From an uncultured Bacteroidia bacterium (lineage in GTDB: Bacteria > Bacteroidota > Bacteroidia > Bacteroidales > UBA932): a DNA stretch of 64,000 bases. The first letter of the stretch is position 1; every line of letters begins with the position of its first letter. The translations under genes and the position numbers were made by a program. The DNA lies in assembly GCA_902768665.1 (NCBI GenBank), contig CACXMA010000006.1, positions 1 through 64,000 on the forward strand, written 5' to 3'. Below the pieces are notes generated by a model that did not search any database, was not told the DNA's origin, and was given only the letters and a program-made list of their open reading frames with translations. Below are positions 27,221 to 35,241 of this stretch, piece by piece.

Positions 27221-29905
27221 TTGAATACCCTCTATCTCATTGACGGACACGCGCTCATCTTCAAGATGTACTACGCGTTCCTCCGCCGGCCGATGATCAA
27301 CTCGAAGGGGATGGACACTTCCATCCTCTTCGGTTTCACGAAGTATCTGCTCGAGCTGCTCGAGCGGCGCAGGCCGACGCACCTCGCCGTAGCCTTCGAT
27401 CCCCCCGGCGGCACCTTCCGCAATGAGATGTTCCCCGAGTACAAGGGAACGCGCCCGCCGACGCCCCAGCCGATCATCGATGCGCTGGAGCCCCTGACCG
27501 AGCTGCTGCAGGCCTTCCGGGTGCCCGTCTTGATGGAGCGGGGCTTCGAGGCCGACGACGTGATCGGTTCCATGGCCCGCCGCGCCGAAGCGGCCGGCTT
27601 CACCGTCTATATGGTGACCCCGGACAAGGATTACGGCCAGCTGATCACCCCGAATGTGCTGCAGTACAAGCCCGGAAAGAGCGGCGGCGACGACGAAGTG
27701 ATCGGTCCGGCCGAGCTGTCGGAGAAGTGGGGCATCGCCTCGCCCGCGCAGATGATCGACATGCTGACCCTCTGCGGCGACACGGCCGACAATGTCCCCG
27801 GCGTCCGCGGCATCGGCGAGGTCGGCGCCGCGAAGCTCATCGCCAAATACGGCTCGGTGGACGGCATTTACGCCCATCTTTCCGAGCTGACGCCCCGTCA
27901 GCAGGGGCAGTTCGAGGAGGCCCGGGACCATATCGCTCTTTCCCGTGCCCTCGTGACCATCAAAACGGATATTCCGCTCGCCGTCACGGACGACCAGATG
28001 CGGGTCCCGACCGCCTGCGACCCTGCCCTGGCGGATCTTTTTGAGAAATACGAATTCAATTCGCTGAAGCGCCATATCGCGCATCTTTCCGCCGCGCACT
28101 CCACTCCGAGCGGCTCCTCTGTCATTTCGAGCGAAGTCGAGAAATCTCCTTACGGCGACTATAAGGAACTTCCCGCGGCCGAATTCATCGCTGCGGCCCG
28201 CTCCGCCGGGCGGGTGGGGATAGCTGTCCTCCAAAATGGCGGTTTTCAAGGACAGACTGCCGGAATTGCCGCCTCTGTCCTCGAAAAAGGCGTTTTCCAA
28301 GGACAGGTCGGGGAGGTTCGGGCGCTGCTGGAGGACGCGGCCATCGAAAAGGTCGGTTTCGACCTGAAAAAGACGGCACGGATGCTGGCGGAGGAGGGGA
28401 TCGCCCTTGCCGGCCGCTGGGTGGATATCGCGCTGATGCACTATCTGATCAATCCCGAGCGCAGCCATGCCGCCGATATCCTCGTCAAGAGTTACCTCGG
28501 GGTCGATCTCGTGGAGGAAAGCGTGACCCCGGCCGAGGCGGAACCGGATCTCTTCGGAGAGAGTTCTGTCATTTCGAGTGAAGGCGCTGCCGAAATCGAG
28601 AAATCTATGCGCGAAGCGGCGCTGCTGCTGCCGTTGGCGGAAAAAGTGGCCGAGGAGCTGCGGGCGTCGGGTATGGAAAAGCTCTACGACGAGATCGAGG
28701 AGCCGGTGGCGAAGGTCCTGGCGAAGATGGAGGTCGCGGGCGTGAAGATCGAGATGGCCCCGCTCGAGGCCTTTGCCGATCAGCTGCGTGCGGAAATCAT
28801 TGAAAGAGAGGCGCGTATCCGTGAAATGGCCGGCGTGCCGGATCTGAACATCTCCTCGCCGAAGCAGGTGGGTGATGTGCTGTTCGACAAGCTGCAGCTG
28901 GATCCGAAGGCGAAGAAAAGCGCCCGGGGGCAGTACTCCACGGACGAAACGACGCTCCTGGATATCGCCGACCGCCATCCGATCGTGGACGAGATTCTCG
29001 AGTTCCGCGCCGCCAAGAAACTGCTCTCGACCTATATCGAGCCCTTCCCGGGCTACATCTCTCCCCGTGACGGACGCATCCATACGACCTTCAACCAGGC
29101 CCTGACCGCGACCGGACGCCTGTCGAGCTCCAACCCCAACCTCCAGAACATCCCGATCCGGACGGAGCGGGGACGCGGCATCCGCGCCGCCTTCGTTCCG
29201 GGCAAGAAAGACGGGCTGATCCTGTCGGCGGACTATTCGCAGATCGAGCTTCGCATCATGGCCCATCTCAGCGGGGACGAGCATCTCTGCACGGCGTTCC
29301 GGGAGGGAGTCGATGTCCACAGCACCACGGCCGCCAAGATCTTCGGCGTCCCGGTCGCGGAGGTAACGCCGGATCAGCGCAGAAGGGCCAAGACGACCAA
29401 TTTCGGCATCATGTACGGCATCTCCTCCTTCGGCCTGGCCCAGCGACTTCGCATCGGAAGGAAGGAGGCCAAAGCCTTGATTGACGACTATTTCGCCGGT
29501 TTTCCGGCCATCCGCGGCTTCATTGAGAGCTGCACGGTATTCGCCCGCGAGAACGGTTATGCCGAGACCCTTTTCGGCCGCCGCCGGTATATTCCGGACA
29601 TCCATTCCCACAACGCGACCGTCCGCGCCCTGGCCGAGCGCAACGCCGTCAACGCCCCGATCCAGGGCACCGCGGCGGATATCATCAAGCTCGCGATGGT
29701 GGAGGTGGACCGGCGGATGACGGAAAAGGGGATGCGCAGCCGGATGGTGCTGCAGATCCACGACGAACTCGTCTTTGATGTCGTGCCGGAAGAGGCCGAA
29801 GAGCTCAGGGCGCTGGTCGTGGACGCCATGGAACATGTCATCGCCCTCACCGTTCCGCTGACGGTGGAGTGCAATCTCGGAAAGAACTGGCTGGAGGCGC
29901 ATTAG
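27221..29905 (+). CDS. polA: DNA polymerase I with repeat-derived insertions
   Basis: PolA fills gaps and removes RNA primers. The 894-residue protein has a 5' nuclease domain (about 1-290; LIDGHALIFKMYYAF, ERGFEADDVIGSMA, TPDKDYGQL), a degraded 3'-5' exonuclease domain (about 310-480) lacking the DxE catalytic pair (VGIAVLQ where VAFDTE is usual), and an intact polymerase domain with DYSQIELRIMAHLSGD, RRRAKTTNFGIMYG and LQIHDELVFDV. The start is TTG at 27221: the conserved LIDGHALIF lies before the first ATG at 27266. Odd: copies of two palindromic repeat families lie in frame at residues 300-309, 335-362 and 449-462, in and beside the dead exonuclease domain. The sigma factor gene follows after one base. 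Confidence 0.95.
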   Translation: MNTLYLIDGHALIFKMYYAFLRRPMINSKGMDTSILFGFTKYLLELLERRRPTHLAVAFDPPGGTFRNEMFPEYKGTRPPTPQPIIDALEPLTELLQAFRVPVLMERGFEADDVIGSMARRAEAAGFTVYMVTPDKDYGQLITPNVLQYKPGKSGGDDEVIGPAELSEKWGIASPAQMIDMLTLCGDTADNVPGVRGIGEVGAAKLIAKYGSVDGIYAHLSELTPRQQGQFEEARDHIALSRALVTIKTDIPLAVTDDQMRVPTACDPALADLFEKYEFNSLKRHIAHLSAAHSTPSGSSVISSEVEKSPYGDYKELPAAEFIAAARSAGRVGIAVLQNGGFQGQTAGIAASVLEKGVFQGQVGEVRALLEDAAIEKVGFDLKKTARMLAEEGIALAGRWVDIALMHYLINPERSHAADILVKSYLGVDLVEESVTPAEAEPDLFGESSVISSEGAAEIEKSMREAALLLPLAEKVAEELRASGMEKLYDEIEEPVAKVLAKMEVAGVKIEMAPLEAFADQLRAEIIEREARIREMAGVPDLNISSPKQVGDVLFDKLQLDPKAKKSARGQYSTDETTLLDIADRHPIVDEILEFRAAKKLLSTYIEPFPGYISPRDGRIHTTFNQALTATGRLSSSNPNLQNIPIRTERGRGIRAAFVPGKKDGLILSADYSQIELRIMAHLSGDEHLCTAFREGVDVHSTTAAKIFGVPVAEVTPDQRRRAKTTNFGIMYGISSFGLAQRLRIGRKEAKALIDDYFAGFPAIRGFIESCTVFARENGYAETLFGRRRYIPDIHSHNATVRALAERNAVNAPIQGTAADIIKLAMVEVDRRMTEKGMRSRMVLQIHDELVFDVVPEEAEELRALVVDAMEHVIALTVPLTVECNLGKNWLEAH
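28120..28147 (+). repeat. TGTCATTTCGAGCGAAGTCG repeat copy inside polA
   Basis: A 28-base copy of a dispersed repeat with the core GTCATTTCGAGCGAAGTCGA followed by GAAATCT. It is identical over 28 bases to the intergenic copy at 30532-30559. Here it is translated in frame as SVISSEVEKS in polA, at the joint between the 5' nuclease and the dead exonuclease domains. Confidence 0.9.
28225..28305 (+). repeat. Two 30-base palindromes with TGTCCT/AGGACA ends inside polA
   Basis: The first unit runs 28225-28254 and the second 28276-28305, spaced by 51 bases (17 codons). Each begins TGTCCT, has AAAA and TTTT arms around a short GC-rich loop, and ends AGGACA. They are translated as VLQNGGFQGQ and VLEKGVFQGQ, so PolA carries a small peptide repeat made of palindromic DNA. 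I see no other copy of this family in the window. Confidence 0.85.
28565..28606 (+). repeat. Longer variant of the TGTCATTTCGAG repeat inside polA
   Basis: TCTGTCATTTCGAGTGAAGG, then a GCGCTGCCGAA segment, then ATCGAGAAATCT. The two outer arms match the short repeat at 28120-28147; the middle is longer (about 14 extra bases). It is translated in frame as part of PolA residues 449-462, near the end of the degraded exonuclease domain. Confidence 0.85.
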
Positions 29906-29906
29906 C

Positions 29907-30497
29907 ATGGGGATTGACTACAGACTGCTGAGCGACCGGGACCTGGTCCTCAAGGCGCGCGGGGGAGACCAGCTCGCCTACCGCGTCATCTATGAGAAAT
30001 ACGTCAAGGCCGTCCGCAGCCGCGTGAAAGGGTTTTTCCAGTGGCAGGCGGATGTCGACGACGTCGTGTCCGAGAGCTTCGAAAAGTTCTTCGGCAAGCT
30101 CGATAGCTACGACCCCGAGCGGGATATCCTGCCCTGGCTCTTCACCATCGCCTCGCGGACTGCGCTCGACCGCCTTGAGATCAACCAGCGCGAGGACAGC
30201 AAGAAGGAAGGCTACAAGGTCGCCGGCCCCGATGTCTCCCACGAGGGCGGGGAGGGGCTGACCGAGGTCAACCCGGAGGATGAAGTCATCTCCGACGAGG
30301 TGCACGAGCGCCTGATGGGCTTTCTCGACGAGCTTCCGCCCCGCTACAAGGAGGTCATGGAAAAGTATATGATTGACGAGCTCGAGTACGCCGACATCGC
30401 GAAGGAGCTCGGCCTGGAGCTCAATACCGTCCGCACCCGCATCCGCCGCGGCAAGGCCCTCCTTGCCGAAATGATGCTCCGCGGCGAGGAACCCTGA
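29907..30497 (+). CDS. ECF-type RNA polymerase sigma factor
   Basis: The 196-residue protein has sigma region 2 (about 10-80; QLAYRVIYEKYVKAVRSRV, VDDVVSESFEKFFGKLDSYDPERDILPWLFTIASR) and region 4 (about 135-190; LDELPPRYKEVMEKYMIDELEYADIAKELGLELNTVRTRIRRGKALL). It should direct RNA polymerase to a special promoter set. A longer acidic linker (about 95-130) separates the two regions. No anti-sigma factor gene is next to it; it lies one base after polA and so is probably read through from there. The target genes are unknown. Confidence 0.9.
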   Translation: MGIDYRLLSDRDLVLKARGGDQLAYRVIYEKYVKAVRSRVKGFFQWQADVDDVVSESFEKFFGKLDSYDPERDILPWLFTIASRTALDRLEINQREDSKKEGYKVAGPDVSHEGGEGLTEVNPEDEVISDEVHERLMGFLDELPPRYKEVMEKYMIDELEYADIAKELGLELNTVRTRIRRGKALLAEMMLRGEEP

Positions 30498-30502
30498 TCG
30501 TC

Positions 30503-30559
30503 ATGCCCGACCGGATCGGGCATCTGTAACGTGTCATTTCGAGCGAAGTCGAGAAATCT
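30503..30559. repeat. Hairpin plus TGTCATTTCGAG repeat between sigma gene and rsmG
   Basis: A perfect 8-base inverted repeat ATGCCCGA (30503-30510) and TCGGGCAT (30516-30523) around CCGGA is followed 8 bases later by a copy of the TGTCATTTCGAGCGAAGTCG repeat (30532-30559) that ends 6 bases before the rsmG start. The hairpin resembles REP-type palindromes seen in many bacteria. It may also act as a weak transcription attenuator, though it lacks a T-run. Confidence 0.85.
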
Positions 30560-30565
30560 AAAACC

Positions 30566-31216
30566 ATGGATTATACAACATTCATAGCCACGGCCCGCCG
30601 CGCTTTTCCCTGGCTCACCCCGGAGATGGAGGAGCGCTTTGCCGCCCTCGACGGCCTCTACCGCGAGTGGAACGCCCGGATCAACGTCATCTCCCGCAAG
30701 GACATGGACGGGCTCTACGACCACCACGTCCTGCACAGCCTTGCCATCGCCCGCTATCTCCAGCTGCAGCAGCGGCTGCTGCCTGAGGGTGCCGAGGTGC
30801 TGGATCTCGGTACCGGGGGAGGCTTTCCGGGCATCCCGCTGGCCATCCTTTTCCCGGGGGCGCAGTTTACACTCTGCGATTCGGTCGGAAAGAAGATCAT
30901 CGTCGCCGACGCCGTGGCGAAGTCGCTGGGGCTCAGCAATGTAACGACGGTCAACGCCCGCGTGGAGTCGCTCGGCAAGACCTTCGATTACGTGGTTTCC
31001 CGTGCCGTAGCGACGCTGGAGGATCTCTATCCCTGGGTCAAGGACCGTTACCGCGAGAGCATCCTCCTGCTCAAAGGCGGCGACGGTCTCGCGGAAGAAC
31101 TCGCAAAGGCTCAGGCCCGCCACCGCCTCTCCAAAAACGCCGTTGCGACCTGGCCCGTCAGCGCCTGGCTGCCGGGCGAGTGGTTCGAGGGTAAGTTTGT
31201 CGTGGAAGTGAAATAA
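30566..31216 (+). CDS. rsmG: 16S rRNA (guanine527-N7)-methyltransferase RsmG
   Basis: RsmG (GidB) methylates G527 of 16S rRNA using S-adenosylmethionine. The 216-residue protein shows NARINVISRKDMDGLYDHHVLHSL, the SAM loop VLDLGTGGGFPGIPLAILFP, and VVSRAVATLEDLYPWV. Length is typical. Its start lies 6 bases after a repeat copy, so its ribosome-binding region abuts repeat DNA. It probably belongs to the unit rubrerythrin-polA-sigma-rsmG. Confidence 0.95.
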   Translation: MDYTTFIATARRAFPWLTPEMEERFAALDGLYREWNARINVISRKDMDGLYDHHVLHSLAIARYLQLQQRLLPEGAEVLDLGTGGGFPGIPLAILFPGAQFTLCDSVGKKIIVADAVAKSLGLSNVTTVNARVESLGKTFDYVVSRAVATLEDLYPWVKDRYRESILLLKGGDGLAEELAKAQARHRLSKNAVATWPVSAWLPGEWFEGKFVVEVK

Positions 31217-31258
31217 TATCCGTTCGTCCGTTTTTCTCGCGGGCGTGCCTGCGCGCCT

Positions 31259-31290
31259 GTTGTTATTTTCCGGAATTTTGCGTATTATTG
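31259..31290 (+). promoter_or_regulatory. Promoter of the alpha-glucan locus
   Basis: GTTG at 31259-31262, a 20-base spacer and TATTATTG at 31283-31290 are each one change from the consensus TTTG and TAnnTTTG. The first GH13 gene starts 30 bases later. The four following genes have gaps of 1 to 13 bases or so, so this promoter may drive all of them. Confidence 0.55.
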
Positions 31291-31319
31291 TACGCTAACT
31301 GTGAAATAACACAAAGACC

Positions 31320-33728
31320 ATGAAATACCGTTTTTCTCGTTTTGCCGCCGTGCTGCTGAGCGCAGCGCTGGCCCTTGCCGTCGTTTCCTGCGAAAAGGAA
31401 GACAACGATGACAACAATTCCGGCGAGACCGGCCGGAGCGAATTCAGCCAGAGCAGCCCCTGGTCCGTCATCGGCACCATCGGCGGAAGCAGCTGGGACA
31501 AGGACATCACCATGCAGTCGAGCGGCGACTGGCACGCCGCCTTCGACGTGAGCGTCGCGGCTTCCGACGAGTTCAAGTTCCGCAAGAACAAGGGCTGGGA
31601 CACCAATTTCGGCGCTTCTTCCGTCAAGGTCGGGGAGAAGATTTCCCTCGTTCCCGGCGGAGACAACATCAAGCTTCCGGCCGGCACCTACGACATGTAC
31701 ATCTGCGAGCTGACCCAGACGGGCTACATCCTCAAGGCCGGTTCGAAGTTCACCCACGCCGACGAAGGTAAGGTCGAGGAAGGCGGCGAGCTAGGCGGCG
31801 AATACGACCCGAACCTCGCCAGTTCCGCCAAGAAATCGAGCCTGACCTACCAGATCAACGTCTACTCTTTCGCGGACAGCGACGGCGACGGCTGGGGCGA
31901 CTTCCAGGGCATCGTCGACCATCTCGACTATATCGACGCCCTCGGCGCGACGGGCCTCTGGCTCAGCCCCGTGCAGAAATCGCAGTCCTACCACGCCTAC
32001 GACATCACGGACTATTTCACGATCAACCCGAAATACGGCGGCCGGAACGCTACGGCGGCCCAGGCCGAGGCCAAGCTCCAGGAACTGATCAATAAGGCCC
32101 GGGAGAAGAACATCGCCATCTATCTCGACTACGTGCTGAACCACTCCGGCGACCAGAACGAATGGTTCGTCAAAGCCAAGAACGGCGATACGAAGTACCG
32201 CGACTACTATGTCTTCTCGGACAATCCGACCGACGACCAGAAAAACGGCCGGGTGGACAATTTTGCCGGCCAGACGGATTATCACATGGGCGGCTGGCAC
32301 TCCGCCGTCAACGGCAATCCGGCCTATACGGGAGGGAAGAATCTCCACTTCAAGCTGGACGTCACCTCCGCTTCCGCGCCGAAGCTGACCGTTACCGAGA
32401 CTTCCGACGCCGCCCAGACGGCCAATACGGATACCTCCGTCAGCTGGTTCATCTTCGACAACAACCCGCAGCGCATGTACAAGACTTCCGACAAAGTCTT
32501 CGAAATCACGCTGAAGGTCAGCAATGACTGGGGTGTCCTCGTCAAGGACCATATCTCCGAATGGGGCAACCACAAGTGGGGCGCCCCGGCCGACAAGCCC
32601 AAGATCAGCTTCGGCACGCCGATGACCCTTGTCAAGGGCGATGCCGCCAATAACATCATCTTCGGCGGCACGGTCACCTACTATTTCGGCAGCTTCGACG
32701 GCTCGATGCCGGACCTCAATTACGGCCCGTACACGAGCTGCGCCAGCTCCGCCGCCTTCCAGGATCTTGCCGCCTCCGCGGATAAATGGATCCGGATGGG
32801 TATCGGCGGTCTCCGCCTCGACGCCGTCATGTGGATCTACCAGTGCCATACGGACGCCAACGTGGCCTTCCTCTCCGCCTGGTACGACCACTGCAACGCT
32901 ACCTATAAGGCTAACGGCGGCAAGGGCGACTTCTTCATGGTCGGCGAGGCATACGACTACAACGCCTCGACGGTCGGCGGCTACTACAAGGGCCTTCCGT
33001 CCTGCTTCGACTTCGCCTATTACGGCACGCTCAAGGACCGCATCAACAACGGCCGCGGTTCCGATTTCGCCAGCACGGTCAACGGTTTCATCACCCAGTA
33101 CCAGCGCGGCTACGACAACCGCAAGTATTCCCACTCCGGCGGCATGATCGAGTCCCCGAAGCTCTCGAACCACGACGAGGACCGTGTGGCTTCCGACCTC
33201 GGCAACCACCCGCAGAAAAAGCGCCTCGCCGGAGCTGTCCTTCTGACCTCCCCGGGCAAGCCCTTCGTCTACCAGGGCGAGGAGCTCGGCTACTGGGGCG
33301 TCAAGTCCAGCGGTGACGAGAATGTCCGCCAGCCGATCTACTGGGAGAAGAACGGCACCGTTCCGAGCACCTGGCACAGCTTCAACCGCGAAATCCTCAA
33401 GGAGGGCATGTCCGTCGAGGAGCAGGCGGCCGACGGCGGCTCGCTCCTGCAGCTCTACCGCCATTTCGCCTATGCCCGCAACACCCATCCGGCCCTTGCC
33501 GAGGGTAAGATGGAGCCGAAGAGCTCCGGCAACAACGCCGTCGCCATGTGGTACATGACCGCTTCCTCCGAGAAGGTGCTGGTTATCCACAACTTCTCCG
33601 GCACCGCCGCCACGGTCAACCTCACCGACAAAGTGAGCAAGGTCATCGTCTCGAACGGCGCCGTGTCCCTCAACAGCGGCAACCTGACCCTCCCGGCCTA
33701 CTCCTCCGTCGTCTATTCCCTGAACTAA
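31320..33728 (+). CDS. SusG-like GH13 alpha-amylase lipoprotein with SusE-like module
   Basis: A predicted surface or periplasmic lipoprotein (signal peptide ending LAVVSC, Cys25) that should cut alpha-1,4-glucan. Residues about 45-145 form a SusE-like module (DEFKFRKNKGWDTNFGA ... AGTYDMYICEL) closely like modules in the locus's binding protein. The GH13 barrel starts at YQINVYSFADSDGDGWGDFQG. Catalytic residues: nucleophile Asp in GIGGLRLDAVMW, acid/base Glu in MVGEAYDY, and the third carboxylate in LSNHDEDR. Residues about 335-465 form an insert in the barrel placed like CBM58 of Bacteroides SusG. The C-terminal beta-domain ends normally. Length of 802 is larger than SusG (about 690) because of the extra N-terminal module. 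Confidence 0.92.
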   Translation: MKYRFSRFAAVLLSAALALAVVSCEKEDNDDNNSGETGRSEFSQSSPWSVIGTIGGSSWDKDITMQSSGDWHAAFDVSVAASDEFKFRKNKGWDTNFGASSVKVGEKISLVPGGDNIKLPAGTYDMYICELTQTGYILKAGSKFTHADEGKVEEGGELGGEYDPNLASSAKKSSLTYQINVYSFADSDGDGWGDFQGIVDHLDYIDALGATGLWLSPVQKSQSYHAYDITDYFTINPKYGGRNATAAQAEAKLQELINKAREKNIAIYLDYVLNHSGDQNEWFVKAKNGDTKYRDYYVFSDNPTDDQKNGRVDNFAGQTDYHMGGWHSAVNGNPAYTGGKNLHFKLDVTSASAPKLTVTETSDAAQTANTDTSVSWFIFDNNPQRMYKTSDKVFEITLKVSNDWGVLVKDHISEWGNHKWGAPADKPKISFGTPMTLVKGDAANNIIFGGTVTYYFGSFDGSMPDLNYGPYTSCASSAAFQDLAASADKWIRMGIGGLRLDAVMWIYQCHTDANVAFLSAWYDHCNATYKANGGKGDFFMVGEAYDYNASTVGGYYKGLPSCFDFAYYGTLKDRINNGRGSDFASTVNGFITQYQRGYDNRKYSHSGGMIESPKLSNHDEDRVASDLGNHPQKKRLAGAVLLTSPGKPFVYQGEELGYWGVKSSGDENVRQPIYWEKNGTVPSTWHSFNREILKEGMSVEEQAADGGSLLQLYRHFAYARNTHPALAEGKMEPKSSGNNAVAMWYMTASSEKVLVIHNFSGTAATVNLTDKVSKVIVSNGAVSLNSGNLTLPAYSSVVYSLN

Positions 33729-33741
33729 CAAAACACCCGAT

Positions 33742-35229
33742 ATGAAAAAGATTCTCGTCATCCTCGCAGCGGCCGTTCTTGTCCTGGCTGCATGCAAAAG
33801 CAACAAAAAAAGCGAAACCCCGGCCCGCGAAAGCTGGAGCCTCACCGAAGTCTACGGCGACACCGTCGCCTTCCACCCCGAATGGACCTACAGCTCCGTG
33901 GTCTATGAAGTCAACATCCGCCAGTTTACCCCGGAAGGCACCTTCAAGGCCTTCGAGGAGCATCTTCCGCGCCTGAAAGACCTCGGCGTCGACTGCATCT
34001 GGCTGATGCCGATGTATCCGATCGGCCTTGAGGGCCGCAAGGAGACGGAGGAGAGCCTCGGCTCCTATTACGCCATCTCCGACTACAAGGCGGTCAACCC
34101 CGAGTTCGGTACCATGGAAGAGTTCGACCACATGCTCGCCACCGCCCACAGCCTCGGCCTCAAGGTGATCCTCGACTGGGTCGCCAACCAGACCGCTCCG
34201 GACCACGTGTGGATGACCACGAACCCCGAATTCTACGAGCGCGACGAGAACGGGAACGCCATCTGGGAATATGACTGGACGGACACCCGCAGCCTCGACT
34301 ATGAGAACCACGACCTCTGGGCCGCGATGGACGACGCCATGCGCTTCTGGCTCGACAAGGGCGTGGACGGCTTCCGCTGCGACGCCGCCGGCGATATGCC
34401 CGCCGAGTTCTGGCAGCAGGTCATGCCGAAGATCAACGCCGACTACCCCGAGGCCTACTTCCTTGCCGAAGCCGAGCGCGACAACCTCGCCGACTGTGTC
34501 CAGACCTTTGACGCCAATTATGCCTGGGAGCTCCACCACCTGCTGAATTCCCTCGCCCAGGGCACCAAGACCGTCCAGGACCTCAAGGATTATCTCGCCC
34601 GCGACCGCGCCCGCTTCCCGAAGGAAGCCTTCCGCCTCACCTTCACGTCCAACCACGACGAGAACTCCTGGAGCGGCACCGAATTCGAGCGTGAGGGCAT
34701 CTTCGCAGACGCCTGCGCCGTCCTGTGCTTCACCCTGCCGCAGAGCCAGCCGCTCATCTATACCGGTCAGGAAATCGGCTTGAGCCGCCGTCTCAAATTC
34801 TTCGACAGGGACTCCATCACCGACTGGACGCCGAACGAGTATACGGAATTCTTCAAGTCCCTGACCGCGCTCAAGCACGGGAATCCCGCCCTTGCCGCCG
34901 GCGAGAAGGGCGGTGAGATGGTCTGGCTCGCGGACATGCCGGAAGGCGTCGTCGGCTTCAGCCGCGAGGTCGAAGGCAACAAGGTCATCGTGCTGGCCAA
35001 CTTCGGCGTTCCGCCGGCAGAGCCCGCCGAGGCCGTCGAGCAGGAGAACAACTCCAACCGTGCCACCGGCACCCAGGCCGCCGTGCCTTTCCTCAATGCC
35101 GAATCCGCCCCCGTCAGCCTGACCCTTCAGCTCGACGGTACCTATACGGATAACCACGGCTTTACCGCTGACGAGGGCCGCCTCGACATCATGCTGGCTC
35201 CCGGCGAGTATTACATCCTGACCAAGTAA
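33742..35229 (+). CDS. GH13 alpha-amylase-family lipoprotein
   Basis: A 495-residue lipoprotein (MKKILVILAAAVLVLAAC, Cys18) with a compact GH13 barrel. Key sites: WTYSSVVYEVNIRQFTPEG at the start, nucleophile Asp in GVDGFRCDAAGDMP, acid/base Glu in FLAEAERDN, and SNHDENSW for the third acid. It lacks an added binding domain, so it probably acts on smaller oligosaccharides after the larger enzyme. The C-terminal beta-domain holds an inserted hydrophilic stretch (about residues 433-455, AEAVEQENNSNRATGTQAA). It starts 13 bases after the first GH13 gene. Confidence 0.92.
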   Translation: MKKILVILAAAVLVLAACKSNKKSETPARESWSLTEVYGDTVAFHPEWTYSSVVYEVNIRQFTPEGTFKAFEEHLPRLKDLGVDCIWLMPMYPIGLEGRKETEESLGSYYAISDYKAVNPEFGTMEEFDHMLATAHSLGLKVILDWVANQTAPDHVWMTTNPEFYERDENGNAIWEYDWTDTRSLDYENHDLWAAMDDAMRFWLDKGVDGFRCDAAGDMPAEFWQQVMPKINADYPEAYFLAEAERDNLADCVQTFDANYAWELHHLLNSLAQGTKTVQDLKDYLARDRARFPKEAFRLTFTSNHDENSWSGTEFEREGIFADACAVLCFTLPQSQPLIYTGQEIGLSRRLKFFDRDSITDWTPNEYTEFFKSLTALKHGNPALAAGEKGGEMVWLADMPEGVVGFSREVEGNKVIVLANFGVPPAEPAEAVEQENNSNRATGTQAAVPFLNAESAPVSLTLQLDGTYTDNHGFTADEGRLDIMLAPGEYYILTK

Positions 35230-35241
35230 ATTCCGACTGAG

